This document shows positions 26,807 to 36,931 of a stretch of 64,000 bases of DNA, piece by piece; the first letter of the stretch is position 1, and the number at the start of each line of letters is the position of its first letter. A program made the position numbers and the translations under genes. Source of the DNA: Pseudoalteromonas rubra (GTDB lineage: Bacteria; Pseudomonadota; Gammaproteobacteria; Enterobacterales; Alteromonadaceae); the NCBI RefSeq assembly GCF_000967655.1, contig NZ_JXYA01000046.1, positions 1 to 64,000 of the forward strand, in the 5' to 3' direction. Below the pieces are notes generated by a model that saw only the letters and a list, made by a program, of their open reading frames with translations, did no database searches and was not told the DNA's origin.

Positions 26807-26872
26807 TTGAACAAATGTTCAAAATATACTTGAACGCTCGTTCAAATGATCATATCTTGAATAAGCATTCAA
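26807..26872. promoter_or_regulatory. Three TetR operators
   Basis: Three 16-bp perfect dyads of the form TTGAAy-n4-rTTCAA: TTGAACAAATGTTCAA (26807), TTGAACGCTCGTTCAA (26830) and TTGAATAAGCATTCAA (26857). They fill the gap between the divergent tetR and nemA genes and would let the repressor control both promoters. Confidence 0.75.
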
Positions 26873-26891
26873 AAACTAACCGGGTCCAACT

Positions 26892-27935
26892 ATGACGAGC
26901 AAACTATTTGAAACTTATACCTTAAATGATCAGATCTCACTGAAAAACCGCATTCTGATGGCGCCGCTCACCCGCTGCATGGCGGACGACCAACTGGTAC
27001 CAACCGATGCCATGGCCGAGTATTATGCGCGTCGTGCCGATGCGGGATTAATTATTTCTGAAGCAACCATTATTCGCCCTGACGGACAGGGTTACCCAAA
27101 CACTCCTGGCCTGTTTACCCCTGAGCAGATAACCGGATGGCGCAAGGTTACCGACGCGGTGCACACCAACGGCGGTAAGATTTTTGCCCAGCTGTGGCAT
27201 ACCGGCCGGGTTGCACACCCGCACTTCTTTGACGGTGACAAAGTGCTGGCGCCCAGCGCAGAAAAAGTAGAGGGCACAGTGCCTCGCATGCGCGATTTAA
27301 GCTATATCACACCTACTCCAGCCACGCATGATGACATCTCCCAGCTCATTGCAGACTATGCACAGGCAGCCAGTAATGCCATAGATGCCGGTTTTGATGG
27401 TATCGAGATCCATGCCGCCAATGGTTACCTGATCGACCAGTTTTTACATTTCGACAGCAACAAACGCAACGACGAGTATGGCGAGACGCCGCAAAACATG
27501 AGCCGCTTTGCACTTGAAGTTATCGATGCGGTTAGTGAGCGCATTGGCGCCGAGCGCACTGCTGTACGGCTGACACCGGGTGCCTATTTTAATATGCAGG
27601 CAGATCCTCGTGACAAAGCGGTTTTTGATTATTTACTGGCACAGCTTGAACAGCGCACACTGGCCTTTGTACACATAGGTATCTTTGACGACGCGATGGA
27701 GTTCGACTTCCTGGGCGGCCGTGTATCCGATTATGTCAGGGCAAATTACAGTAACACGCTGGTTGGCGTGGGCGGCTTTACTCCCCAAACTGGGGAGCAG
27801 GCGCTGCGTGAGGCGCGTTTTGATCTGCTGGCAATTGGTCGACCTTTTATTGCTAATCCGGATTATGTGGAAAAAGTCAGACAAGGCAAACCGCTGACCG
27901 ATTATTCCGAAGAGATGCTGGCAAGCCTGGTGTAA
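26892..27935 (+). CDS. nemA: Old yellow enzyme, N-ethylmaleimide reductase-like
   Basis: 347 residues, a FMN TIM-barrel ene-reductase of the OYE family. MAPLTRCMADDQLVPT, the QLWHTGRVAHP motif, GFDGIEIHAANGYLIDQF (His/Asn substrate anchors), and the C-terminal FMN phosphate-binding segment DLLAIGRPFIANPDYV are all present. It reduces activated C=C bonds and other electrophiles with NAD(P)H. The divergent TetR and the operator array suggest induction by electrophiles. Confidence 0.9.
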   Translation: MTSKLFETYTLNDQISLKNRILMAPLTRCMADDQLVPTDAMAEYYARRADAGLIISEATIIRPDGQGYPNTPGLFTPEQITGWRKVTDAVHTNGGKIFAQLWHTGRVAHPHFFDGDKVLAPSAEKVEGTVPRMRDLSYITPTPATHDDISQLIADYAQAASNAIDAGFDGIEIHAANGYLIDQFLHFDSNKRNDEYGETPQNMSRFALEVIDAVSERIGAERTAVRLTPGAYFNMQADPRDKAVFDYLLAQLEQRTLAFVHIGIFDDAMEFDFLGGRVSDYVRANYSNTLVGVGGFTPQTGEQALREARFDLLAIGRPFIANPDYVEKVRQGKPLTDYSEEMLASLV

Positions 27936-27989
27936 TACCATGCCCATTCGATGCGGGTGAAGAGGCCCGCACAGTTTGTCGGATGCGTA

Positions 27990-28385
27990 CTACTGCCCGG
28001 CAGGCTCACTCTGTGTTATCACCGGAAGTTGCTCGGCCTGCCAGTGAAGGTAATCACCGTTGAGGTGCAGCAAGCTGAACCCTTGCTGCGCCAGCGCCTG
28101 TTCGAAAATGGCCGCCCGTCGGCCTGAGCGGCAATAGACCACCAGCGTCTGAGTCTTTAGTGTATCCAGCAAAGGCTGATGCTGGGTGATTTGATCAAAG
28201 GGGATGTGAATGGCCCCTTTAATATGACCGGCCCGGAATTCTTTTTCGCTTCTGACATCCACGATGACATGGGGCTGCGCCGACATCTGATTTCGCAATA
28301 ACGCCTACTGACTAATAACTTCAGTGGCAGCCTGAGCAACTAAGCTCAACAAACCAAACAACACACAAATACTTTGCTTAATCAT
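27990..28385 (-). pseudogene. Periplasmic rhodanese-domain protein interrupted by TAG
   Basis: Read from the ATG at 28385 (AAGGTG upstream) the frame encodes a signal peptide (MIKQSICVLFGLLSLVAQA), then ATEVISQ. An in-frame TAG at 28305-28307 follows, then ALLRNQ and a complete rhodanese domain (VIVDVRSEKEFRAGHIKGA, active-site loop YCRSGRRA with its cysteine). A Glu or Gln codon changed by one base would restore the protein. Re-initiation at TTG 28298 or ATG 28286 could still give a cytoplasmic domain of about 100 residues. Confidence 0.75.
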
Positions 28386-28983
28386 AAAACACCTTTTGCT
28401 TCATAGACTTTGGGACTACAACAAGAATAGCAAAAGCACTGCCTGTTCACCCAACGAATAATTTACCCATAAAATAACCAACAAATAGAATAACCTTTCC
28501 TAACTCGTCAAGTTTACCCATCACGGAAACACTTTACCAGATGCACATTTTTCACTTTGAAAAACAAACATTTATTTTACAATTACTTACTTGTTTGATC
28601 TGGCTCATTGGTCTGACAGCTACGGCTATAGTCTAATACTCAGCGCCCTGATTAGCGACTATTACTAGTAGTTGGGTACGAAAGTACGTGCCAGAGTAAG
28701 TAAAAAAGGAACATCAACTCAAAACTTGAGCTTTTACTCTATTTTGCTATATTTTTTATCAGGCTCTACATAGAACAACTTTGCCCCCTCTAAAGGGACA
28801 CACTAATAACGACGAATAAACAGTGCAAATTTGTCTTGGGAATTAAATATATTGGTTATGAATTCGTCACAATGACGGATGACAATAACATCAGTTCGTA
28901 AACCTTTCGGTTGCAGTAAATTGTAACCGGAAACGTGGCTTAGAAGTGCGATAGTTGAGCCGCCTTAAGTTCGGAAGAGCAAT
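28386..28983. other. 598-base gap before phaB, no gene seen
   Basis: AT-rich and non-coding in all frames as far as seen. CTCAA-AAC-TTGAG at about 28718 followed by CTTTTACTCTATTTT resembles a weak terminator. An imperfect hairpin (GGTTGCA/TGTAACC) lies at about 28909-28928. The phaB promoter is presumably here, but no convincing pair was found. Confidence 0.4.
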
Positions 28984-29733
28984 ATGGAAAGCAAAAAAAT
29001 CGCAGTCGTCACTGGTGCACTGGGTGGCATCGGTTCAGCTATCGTCAAAGAGCTGGTTAATGCAAACTGTTTTGTTGTGGCTGTTGCCAGCCCACGTCGT
29101 ACCTCAGCGGACATCGACGCCTGGCTTAATGAACAGTCAATCAACCCGGCAGCCGTTCATGGCATCTTTTTAGATGTTACAGATCATGAAGCCTGCCAAC
29201 AGCAGCTCAATGATGTCATCGATGAGTTTGGTCGCATCGATATTCTGGTCAATAATGCAGGCATCACACGGGATACCTCATTTAAAAAGATGACCCTGAC
29301 GCAATGGCAGGAAGTTATCGACACTAATTTTAATTCCATGTTCAACATGACTCACCCGGTTTTTGCGCACATGTGCGCGAACAAATCCGGCCGTATCATT
29401 AATATCTCCAGCGTTAATGGCCAGAAAGGCCAGTTTGGTCAGGCCAATTATTCAGCCGCTAAGGCCGGCATGATCGGCTTCAGCAAAGCGCTGGCTTACG
29501 AAGGCGCCCGCGCAGGCGTGACCGTAAACGTGGTTGCCCCGGGTTACACGGCCACGCCTATGGTCGAAAAAATGCGTGACGATGTGCTTGAAAGCATCAA
29601 GGCACAAGTGCCGATGCAGCGCTTAGCCACGCCAACCGAAGTGGCTCAGTCGGTCGCTTATCTGGCGTCTGAGCAGGCAGCCTATATCACAGGTGAAACG
29701 CTGGCGATTAACGGCGGACTTTATATGAACTAA
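28984..29733 (+). CDS. phaB: Acetoacetyl-CoA reductase
   Basis: 249-residue short-chain dehydrogenase. It reduces acetoacetyl-CoA to (R)-3-hydroxybutyryl-CoA with NADPH, the monomer for polyhydroxybutyrate. TGALGGIGSAI near residue 10 binds the cofactor, NNAGITRD lies near 90, the catalytic Ser/Tyr/Lys are in NISSVNGQKGQFGQANYSAAKAG, and the C-terminus ITGETLAINGGLYMN is typical of PhaB. Upstream of phaP and phaC; the thiolase gene phaA is not in the window. Confidence 0.9.
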   Translation: MESKKIAVVTGALGGIGSAIVKELVNANCFVVAVASPRRTSADIDAWLNEQSINPAAVHGIFLDVTDHEACQQQLNDVIDEFGRIDILVNNAGITRDTSFKKMTLTQWQEVIDTNFNSMFNMTHPVFAHMCANKSGRIINISSVNGQKGQFGQANYSAAKAGMIGFSKALAYEGARAGVTVNVVAPGYTATPMVEKMRDDVLESIKAQVPMQRLATPTEVAQSVAYLASEQAAYITGETLAINGGLYMN

Positions 29734-29823
29734 GCGGCGTATATCAGGATTGAGCACCCGCTCTGAAGTACCTGGGCAGTAACGCTACCTATACGGACTT
29801 TTTTGATAAACAGGAAGCACACC

Positions 29824-30171
29824 ATGTACAACGATCTAATGAAAACTTTTACTGAGCAAAGCGAACAGTTTTTCTCTCCGGCAATCAAGTTTAACCAACT
29901 GGTTGCTAAAAACATTGAGCAACTGGCGCAAATTCAGCTGGATGCAACAGAAAACTTTACTAAGACGTCTGTTGAGCAACTAAAAACAGCTGCTGAAGTA
30001 AAAGATGTTAAGTCTTTCATCGACTTCAATGCCAGCCAGCTTACTGCGATGAACAAGCTAAGCCAGCAAATGATCGACGATGGTCAAAAGCTGACTCAAC
30101 TTGGTAACGAGTTCAAAGAGCACCTTGACGCTATCTCTAAAGACAGTGTTAAAGCCACTGCTAAAGCTTAA
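29824..30171 (+). CDS. phaP: Phasin, PHA granule-associated protein
   Basis: 115 residues from the ATG at 29824, preceded by AGGAAG. The protein is all-helical, amphipathic and lacks cysteine (MYNDLMKTFTEQSEQFFSP, FNQLVAKNIEQLAQIQ), as in phasin_2 family proteins that coat PHA granules. A strong terminator follows at 30183, which would limit read-through into phaC. Confidence 0.88.
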   Translation: MYNDLMKTFTEQSEQFFSPAIKFNQLVAKNIEQLAQIQLDATENFTKTSVEQLKTAAEVKDVKSFIDFNASQLTAMNKLSQQMIDDGQKLTQLGNEFKEHLDAISKDSVKATAKA

Positions 30172-30182
30172 TCGCTGTCGTC

Positions 30183-30213
30183 TGCCCCTGCCCTGTGCGG
30201 GGGCATTTTTTTA
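30183..30213 (+). terminator. Terminator between phaP and phaC
   Basis: TGCCCC and GGGGCA arms around CTGCCCTGTGC, followed by a run of seven T. Its place suggests phaP is made in excess of phaC from the upstream promoter. Confidence 0.8.
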
Positions 30214-30296
30214 GCCTGTTTTTTGTAGTGGCTGATCCGCTATACCAAACACGACACAAGACACGTGCAATCAATTTTCCTATTAGGACACGAGTA

Positions 30297-32066
30297 ATGG
30301 ATACCGATAACACAGATCTTAATAAAACGCTGACTGCCTGGTGGCAGTACAATCAAGATCTCTACACTCTATTCAGTAATAACCTGCTCAAAGAAAACCC
30401 CGTTCAACAAGCCCTGAATGAGCAAAGTGCCCGGGATTTTGGTGTCTGGTTGAACGAAATAGCGAAGCAGCCAGAAACCTTTGTTCAGCATCAGTTTGAC
30501 TGGTGGCAGGAACAACTCAAAATCATGCAACAAACCTGGGGCCAGAGCTTCGACACTGAGCAACCAGATGTCATTGAAACAGAGCGCGGAGACCGTCGCT
30601 TTAAAGCCGACGAATGGCGTGACAACCCTTGGTTTAACTACATCAAGCAAAGCTATTTGCTGTTTGGTCAGTCTCTGCTGTCTTCTATCCGAGAAACACC
30701 GGGACTGGATGACAAGCTCAAAGAGCGCCTGGAGTTTTTTGCCCGTCAGGTGGTGAACTCAATCTCCCCCAGCAACTTTATTTCAACCAACCCTGAACTG
30801 CTAAAGCTGACCCTGGATTCCAAAGGTGAAAACCTCATCAAAGGCCTGGAGATGTTTAAGAAAGACCTGGCCAAAAGTGGTGATATGCTGCGTATCAGCA
30901 TGACCGACGAGCACGCTTTTGAGTTAGGTAAAGACATTGCCACTACACCAGGACGCGTGGTATTTCAGAACCATCTGTTCGAATTGATCCAGTACGAAGC
31001 AACCACAAAAGACGTGTATAAAACACCGTTGCTGGTCGTGCCGCCTTATGTCAACAAGTACTACATTCTGGATTTGAAGCAGCAGAATTCGCTGGTCAAA
31101 TGGTCTGTCGATCAGGGTCATACCGTGTTTATGATCTCGTGGAAAAACCCGGATGCCAGCATGGCCGACATCGGGTTTGAAGATTACGTGGTCGATGGCG
31201 TCATTGCCGCCCTGGATGCGATTGAAAAGCAAACTGGCGAAGCCTATGTAAATGCGGTCGGCTATTGTATTGCAGGCACGCTGGTCACCACCGCCATGGC
31301 GTACTTTGTCTCAAAACGCATGAAGCACCGCATCAAGAGTGCAACCTTGTTAACCACCCTGCTGGATTTCTCACAGCCCGGCGAAATTGGCGTTTTTGTC
31401 AATGAGCCCACCATTTCTGCGCTGGAGAAATACAATTTGCAAAACGGCATCATGCATGGCCACCTGCTGGGTGTGTCTTTCAGCATGCTGCGCGAAAACA
31501 GCCTGTACTGGAATTACTACGTTAATAATTACCTCAAAGGTGAGGCGCCGATGGACCTGGATCTGTTGTACTGGAACGGCGACAGCACCAACCTCACTGC
31601 AAAATGCCATAACTTTATGCTGCGCGACCTGTATCTGGAAAACCGCCTGGTACAGCCTCGCGAGATTGAAGTAAGAGGGACCAAAATCGACCTCAGCAAA
31701 GTGAAACAACCGGTGTACATGTTATCGACCCGGGATGACCACATTGCCCTATGGCAGGCTACTTTCCAGGGCATTCAGCACACCAGCGCCAAAACCACTT
31801 TTGTACTGGGTGAGTCTGGCCACATTGCTGGCGTGATCAACCCACCCGCGGCCGAAAAATATGGTTTCTGGTATGGCCCTGACGCGACCGGCGACGCCAA
31901 TGCCTGGCTCGACAAAGCCAAGCATGAGAGTGGCTCGTGGTGGCCACACTGGGGCAAGTGGCTAAGCCAGTATGTGGATGAAAAAATCCCCAAACGCGCC
32001 ACCAGCAACAAAGCAAACCCGGGCATTTACGCCGCTCCAGGTGAATACGTGAAAGTTAAAATCTAA
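30297..32066 (+). CDS. phaC: Poly(3-hydroxyalkanoate) synthase, class I
   Basis: 589 residues from the ATG at 30297 (AGGA upstream). It polymerises 3-hydroxyacyl-CoA on PHA granules. The N-terminal PhaC region is followed by an alpha/beta hydrolase core with the modified lipase box GYCIAGT (catalytic Cys324), Asp in STRDDHIALW and His in GESGHIAGVINPP. The size and the single-subunit layout fit class I. Confidence 0.92.
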   Translation: MDTDNTDLNKTLTAWWQYNQDLYTLFSNNLLKENPVQQALNEQSARDFGVWLNEIAKQPETFVQHQFDWWQEQLKIMQQTWGQSFDTEQPDVIETERGDRRFKADEWRDNPWFNYIKQSYLLFGQSLLSSIRETPGLDDKLKERLEFFARQVVNSISPSNFISTNPELLKLTLDSKGENLIKGLEMFKKDLAKSGDMLRISMTDEHAFELGKDIATTPGRVVFQNHLFELIQYEATTKDVYKTPLLVVPPYVNKYYILDLKQQNSLVKWSVDQGHTVFMISWKNPDASMADIGFEDYVVDGVIAALDAIEKQTGEAYVNAVGYCIAGTLVTTAMAYFVSKRMKHRIKSATLLTTLLDFSQPGEIGVFVNEPTISALEKYNLQNGIMHGHLLGVSFSMLRENSLYWNYYVNNYLKGEAPMDLDLLYWNGDSTNLTAKCHNFMLRDLYLENRLVQPREIEVRGTKIDLSKVKQPVYMLSTRDDHIALWQATFQGIQHTSAKTTFVLGESGHIAGVINPPAAEKYGFWYGPDATGDANAWLDKAKHESGSWWPHWGKWLSQYVDEKIPKRATSNKANPGIYAAPGEYVKVKI

Positions 32067-32076
32067 CCGACATCAG

Positions 32077-32103
32077 GGCTGCCAATTGGCAGCCTTTATT
32101 TTT
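32077..32103 (+). terminator. Terminator after phaC
   Basis: GGCTGCC-AATT-GGCAGCC followed by TTTATTTTT. It overlaps the 3' end of the convergent protease gene. Confidence 0.8.
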
Positions 32104-32962
32104 GTCTGAGCAACTCTCTGTGTCCGCCAGACATCATATGCAAGCCACTCAAACGCACCGCCTGTTTACTTAATCGTGGAAAATCCTGCCGTAATTTATA
32201 ACTGTGATAAAGATTACTATAAATACTGCTGCGAGACAGTTTGTCGAGCTGACCGAGAAACTCCTTGGCACTGTGTGCTTGTCCCTCAGACGCCTGTGCT
32301 CGGCAGCATGCCTGATAGCGCTTTAGCAAGCTAACAAGCGTGAGCCCTGGGTCTTTTTGCCGCAGTGCCAGCTCCGCTTCAATGAAAAACGCAGTGCCAC
32401 TCCAGTAAACGCGTGCATGAGCGCGCAGCCGCCACATGTCTTCACTCACCCGGGCAAGTGGCCCCGGCGTTTCCCAGGTGCCCAGCCGACCCCGCTCCAG
32501 ACCGGCCATGATCCGCTGTACATACTCATCTGCATTGATCACCCCGCCATGGAGCATAATGACGTTTTGCAAATAGGTAGCCAGTCCCTCTGCGAGCCAG
32601 AAATCCGGATAATCGAGCAAAGGATGATATAAATGGGCCAGTTCATGATACAAAGTCCAGTCGCTGATCAGCTGCTGCGGTGTGGCAAACTGGCTGACGT
32701 GCAGCTCTATGCCATCCACCTCAGCGCGGTTAACCGCGCCCCAAGGCACAGGCTCACTACTCAAATACACGCTCTTTAACTTCACCGGCAGATGGGATTG
32801 CGCCAAGGGCCCCAGGGTCTGCTCTGTCACTTTTATGCCCTGGTTCAGCCAATCTTTTACAATGGCTTGGCGCTTGTCATCCAGCGCTTGTATACCCTGA
32901 TAAACCAACTCGGTGGCAAAGGCGTTTGAGCACAGTAATAGTGCAGCTATCAATCCCCGCAT
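32096..32962 (-). CDS. Secreted gluzincin-like metalloprotease
   Basis: 288 residues from the ATG at 32962, with GGAG six bases upstream; upstream codons in the frame lack homology. It has a short signal peptide (MRGLIAALLLCSNAFA). YHELAHLYHP gives the HExxH zinc site near residue 110 and WLAEGLATYLQ the third ligand glutamate about 20 residues later, the gluzincin (peptidase MA) pattern. Likely periplasmic. Substrate unknown. Convergent with phaC. Confidence 0.78.
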   Translation of the reverse strand: MRGLIAALLLCSNAFATELVYQGIQALDDKRQAIVKDWLNQGIKVTEQTLGPLAQSHLPVKLKSVYLSSEPVPWGAVNRAEVDGIELHVSQFATPQQLISDWTLYHELAHLYHPLLDYPDFWLAEGLATYLQNVIMLHGGVINADEYVQRIMAGLERGRLGTWETPGPLARVSEDMWRLRAHARVYWSGTAFFIEAELALRQKDPGLTLVSLLKRYQACCRAQASEGQAHSAKEFLGQLDKLSRSSIYSNLYHSYKLRQDFPRLSKQAVRLSGLHMMSGGHRELLRQK

Positions 32963-33186
32963 AATGTCTCCCGTTGGCGTCTTCCTTTCACCATACCACA
33001 TACTGCGTGTTTGTCGTGGGCTGAACCTGGGTATTTTACTTATAGTGTTGGGCCCCACTCTATGCAGTGAAAAGTTCACTCGTTAAGAGCAAAATTTCTT
33101 GTTAGACACAGCTGTCAATTGCTCGTTTAATGCGCCCCATAACCTATACTCATTTAAATTCATTTTTTACTCGTTAAGGAACGTTA

Positions 33187-35100
<1,914 letters not shown>

Positions 35101-36021
35101 GTGAAGCAGTTGTTCGACCATTGCGATCACTCGTTATACTCAAACGGCATGACGTTTTTGCGTCAGCCCATGGTGCGCGACATCGCCCATATTGAGTCCG
35201 ACGTGGTGGTATTGGGGTTACCATTTGACTTAGCCACCTCAGGACGCCCTGGTGCCCGCCTGGGCCCGGATGCGATCCGTCGCGCCTCGGTCCACTTAGC
35301 CTGGGAAGGTAAACGCTACCCCTGGCACTTTGCTTTATGGGACAAAATTAGCCTGCACGATGCCGGCGACTTTACTTATCCGGTGGGGGATCCGGAATAC
35401 TTTACCGCGCAGCTGGAGTTGGCGGCAGAGCAGATCCTCCATCAGGGTAAAGCCTTACTTGGACTGGGCGGCGACCACTTCGTCACCCTGCCCTTGTTAC
35501 GGGCACACCAGAAGATACATGGCAAAATGGCCTTAGTGCATTTTGATGCCCATACCGATACCTACAGTCAGGGCTCGCGTTATGACCATGGCACTATGTT
35601 TTTTCATGCCCCCAGAGAAGGGCTGATCTGTCCGGATCACTCCATTCAGCTGGGGATCCGTACTGAGTTCGAGCAAAGTAATCATGGCTTTGCCGTGGTC
35701 GATGCGATGCAGGCCAATGATATGGATGCCCACACCATTGCCGAGCAGATCAAGGCCCGAGTCGGCGACCTGCCGGTCTATCTGACCTTTGATATCGACT
35801 GCCTGGACCCAGCCTTTGCGCCTGGCACCGGCACGCCGGTGTGTGGTGGCCTGAGCAGCGACAAAGTGCTGAAGATCCTGCGCGCACTGCAAGGGATTAA
35901 TATCGTTGGCATGGATGTGGTGGAAGTCTCGCCCTCATACGATCAGAGCGAGCTGACGTCTATCGCCGCGGCCACCATCGCTTACGAATTGCTCCATTTG
36001 TGGGCCATTCGTCACAAATAA
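35101..36021 (+). CDS. speB: Agmatinase
   Basis: 306 residues starting at GTG directly after the speA stop; GGAGGAG a few bases upstream lies inside speA. A ureohydrolase with two Mn ions: GGDHFVTLPL, HFDAHTDTYSQG, and TFDIDCLDPAFAPGTGTPVCGG provide the metal ligands. It converts agmatine to putrescine plus urea, the step after SpeA. Confidence 0.95.
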   Translation: MKQLFDHCDHSLYSNGMTFLRQPMVRDIAHIESDVVVLGLPFDLATSGRPGARLGPDAIRRASVHLAWEGKRYPWHFALWDKISLHDAGDFTYPVGDPEYFTAQLELAAEQILHQGKALLGLGGDHFVTLPLLRAHQKIHGKMALVHFDAHTDTYSQGSRYDHGTMFFHAPREGLICPDHSIQLGIRTEFEQSNHGFAVVDAMQANDMDAHTIAEQIKARVGDLPVYLTFDIDCLDPAFAPGTGTPVCGGLSSDKVLKILRALQGINIVGMDVVEVSPSYDQSELTSIAAATIAYELLHLWAIRHK

Positions 36022-36025
36022 TTTA

Positions 36026-36047
36026 AAGCGCCTGCGGGCGCTTTTTT
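36026..36047 (+). terminator. Terminator after speB
   Basis: AGCGCC-TGCG-GGCGCT followed by TTTTTT, starting five bases after the stop codon. Confidence 0.85.
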
Positions 36048-36243
36048 GTTGCTATCACTTACCTTCATCAATATGAGCATGCCAATACCGACCTTGGCTA
36101 TCGAATTAGTAAAATGAAAGCAGCAAACACATTGCCCTACAAAACACAGCAATGATAGGGTATAGTCAAATCCGTGGTTAAAATAGATACATATTTGGTG
36201 TTTAAATTGAGCGAAGTTTAAGCATTAAAATAAACTTATCTTT

Positions 36244-36714
36244 ATGATATTGAAGGAGCAATCATTGGCCAAAAACCGCCCACTTATCATCGCTGGTTGT
36301 TTGAGCTTTCTGGCATCACTGTTTCACCTGCTGTGTATCTGGGGAGGTCCGGATTGGTATCTTGTGATGGGCGCAGGGCAGGCAATGGCGGACATGGCCG
36401 CAGCGGGTGATCTTTACCCTACGCTGATCACTTCCTTTATTGCGGTCATGCTTGCAATTTGGGGTGTGTATGCGTTGTCTGGTGCCGGTATCATCATACG
36501 ACTGCCGTTTTTAAAAACCGCTCTGATACTCATCACCAGTATTTATTTGCTACGTGGAATCGCAGGGTTATTTGCTCCCTTTGCGAGCACATCTGCAGCG
36601 ATACAGCAAAACTCTACCACCTTCTGGCTGGTGAGCTCGCTCATTTGTTGTGCTTATGGGGCCTGCTACTTGTTGGGCACCATCAAGCTATGGGGTGAAA
36701 ATACTCACCCCTGA
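36244..36714 (+). CDS. Four-helix membrane protein of unknown function
   Basis: 156 residues with about four transmembrane segments (IIAGCLSFLASLFHLLCIW, LITSFIAVMLAIWGVYAL, TALILITSIYLLRGIAGLF, FWLVSSLICCAYGACYLLG). GAAGGAG partly overlaps the start region, and the ATG at 36244 is the first in frame. No family with a known activity is recognised. It stands alone between speB and the secreted hydrolase-like gene. Confidence 0.7.
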   Translation: MILKEQSLAKNRPLIIAGCLSFLASLFHLLCIWGGPDWYLVMGAGQAMADMAAAGDLYPTLITSFIAVMLAIWGVYALSGAGIIIRLPFLKTALILITSIYLLRGIAGLFAPFASTSAAIQQNSTTFWLVSSLICCAYGACYLLGTIKLWGENTHP

Positions 36715-36931
36715 AACGCGGTACTTTGTTGCTTTTAACACAAAACTTCCGTGCAAAAAAACACCCAAACCATGCCTTTTTCGTATCCTCTTTTTTTCCT
36801 ATCACTGCTAACTTATTTCGGTGCTTTTGGCGAGTTCGTTCAGGGAACAGCCTTTAGCAAGGAAGCAAAATGATGTGTCGTGCCCTGCAACAGACAGAAT
36901 AAACAAACGCACATCTACTGCGAAAAAATGG

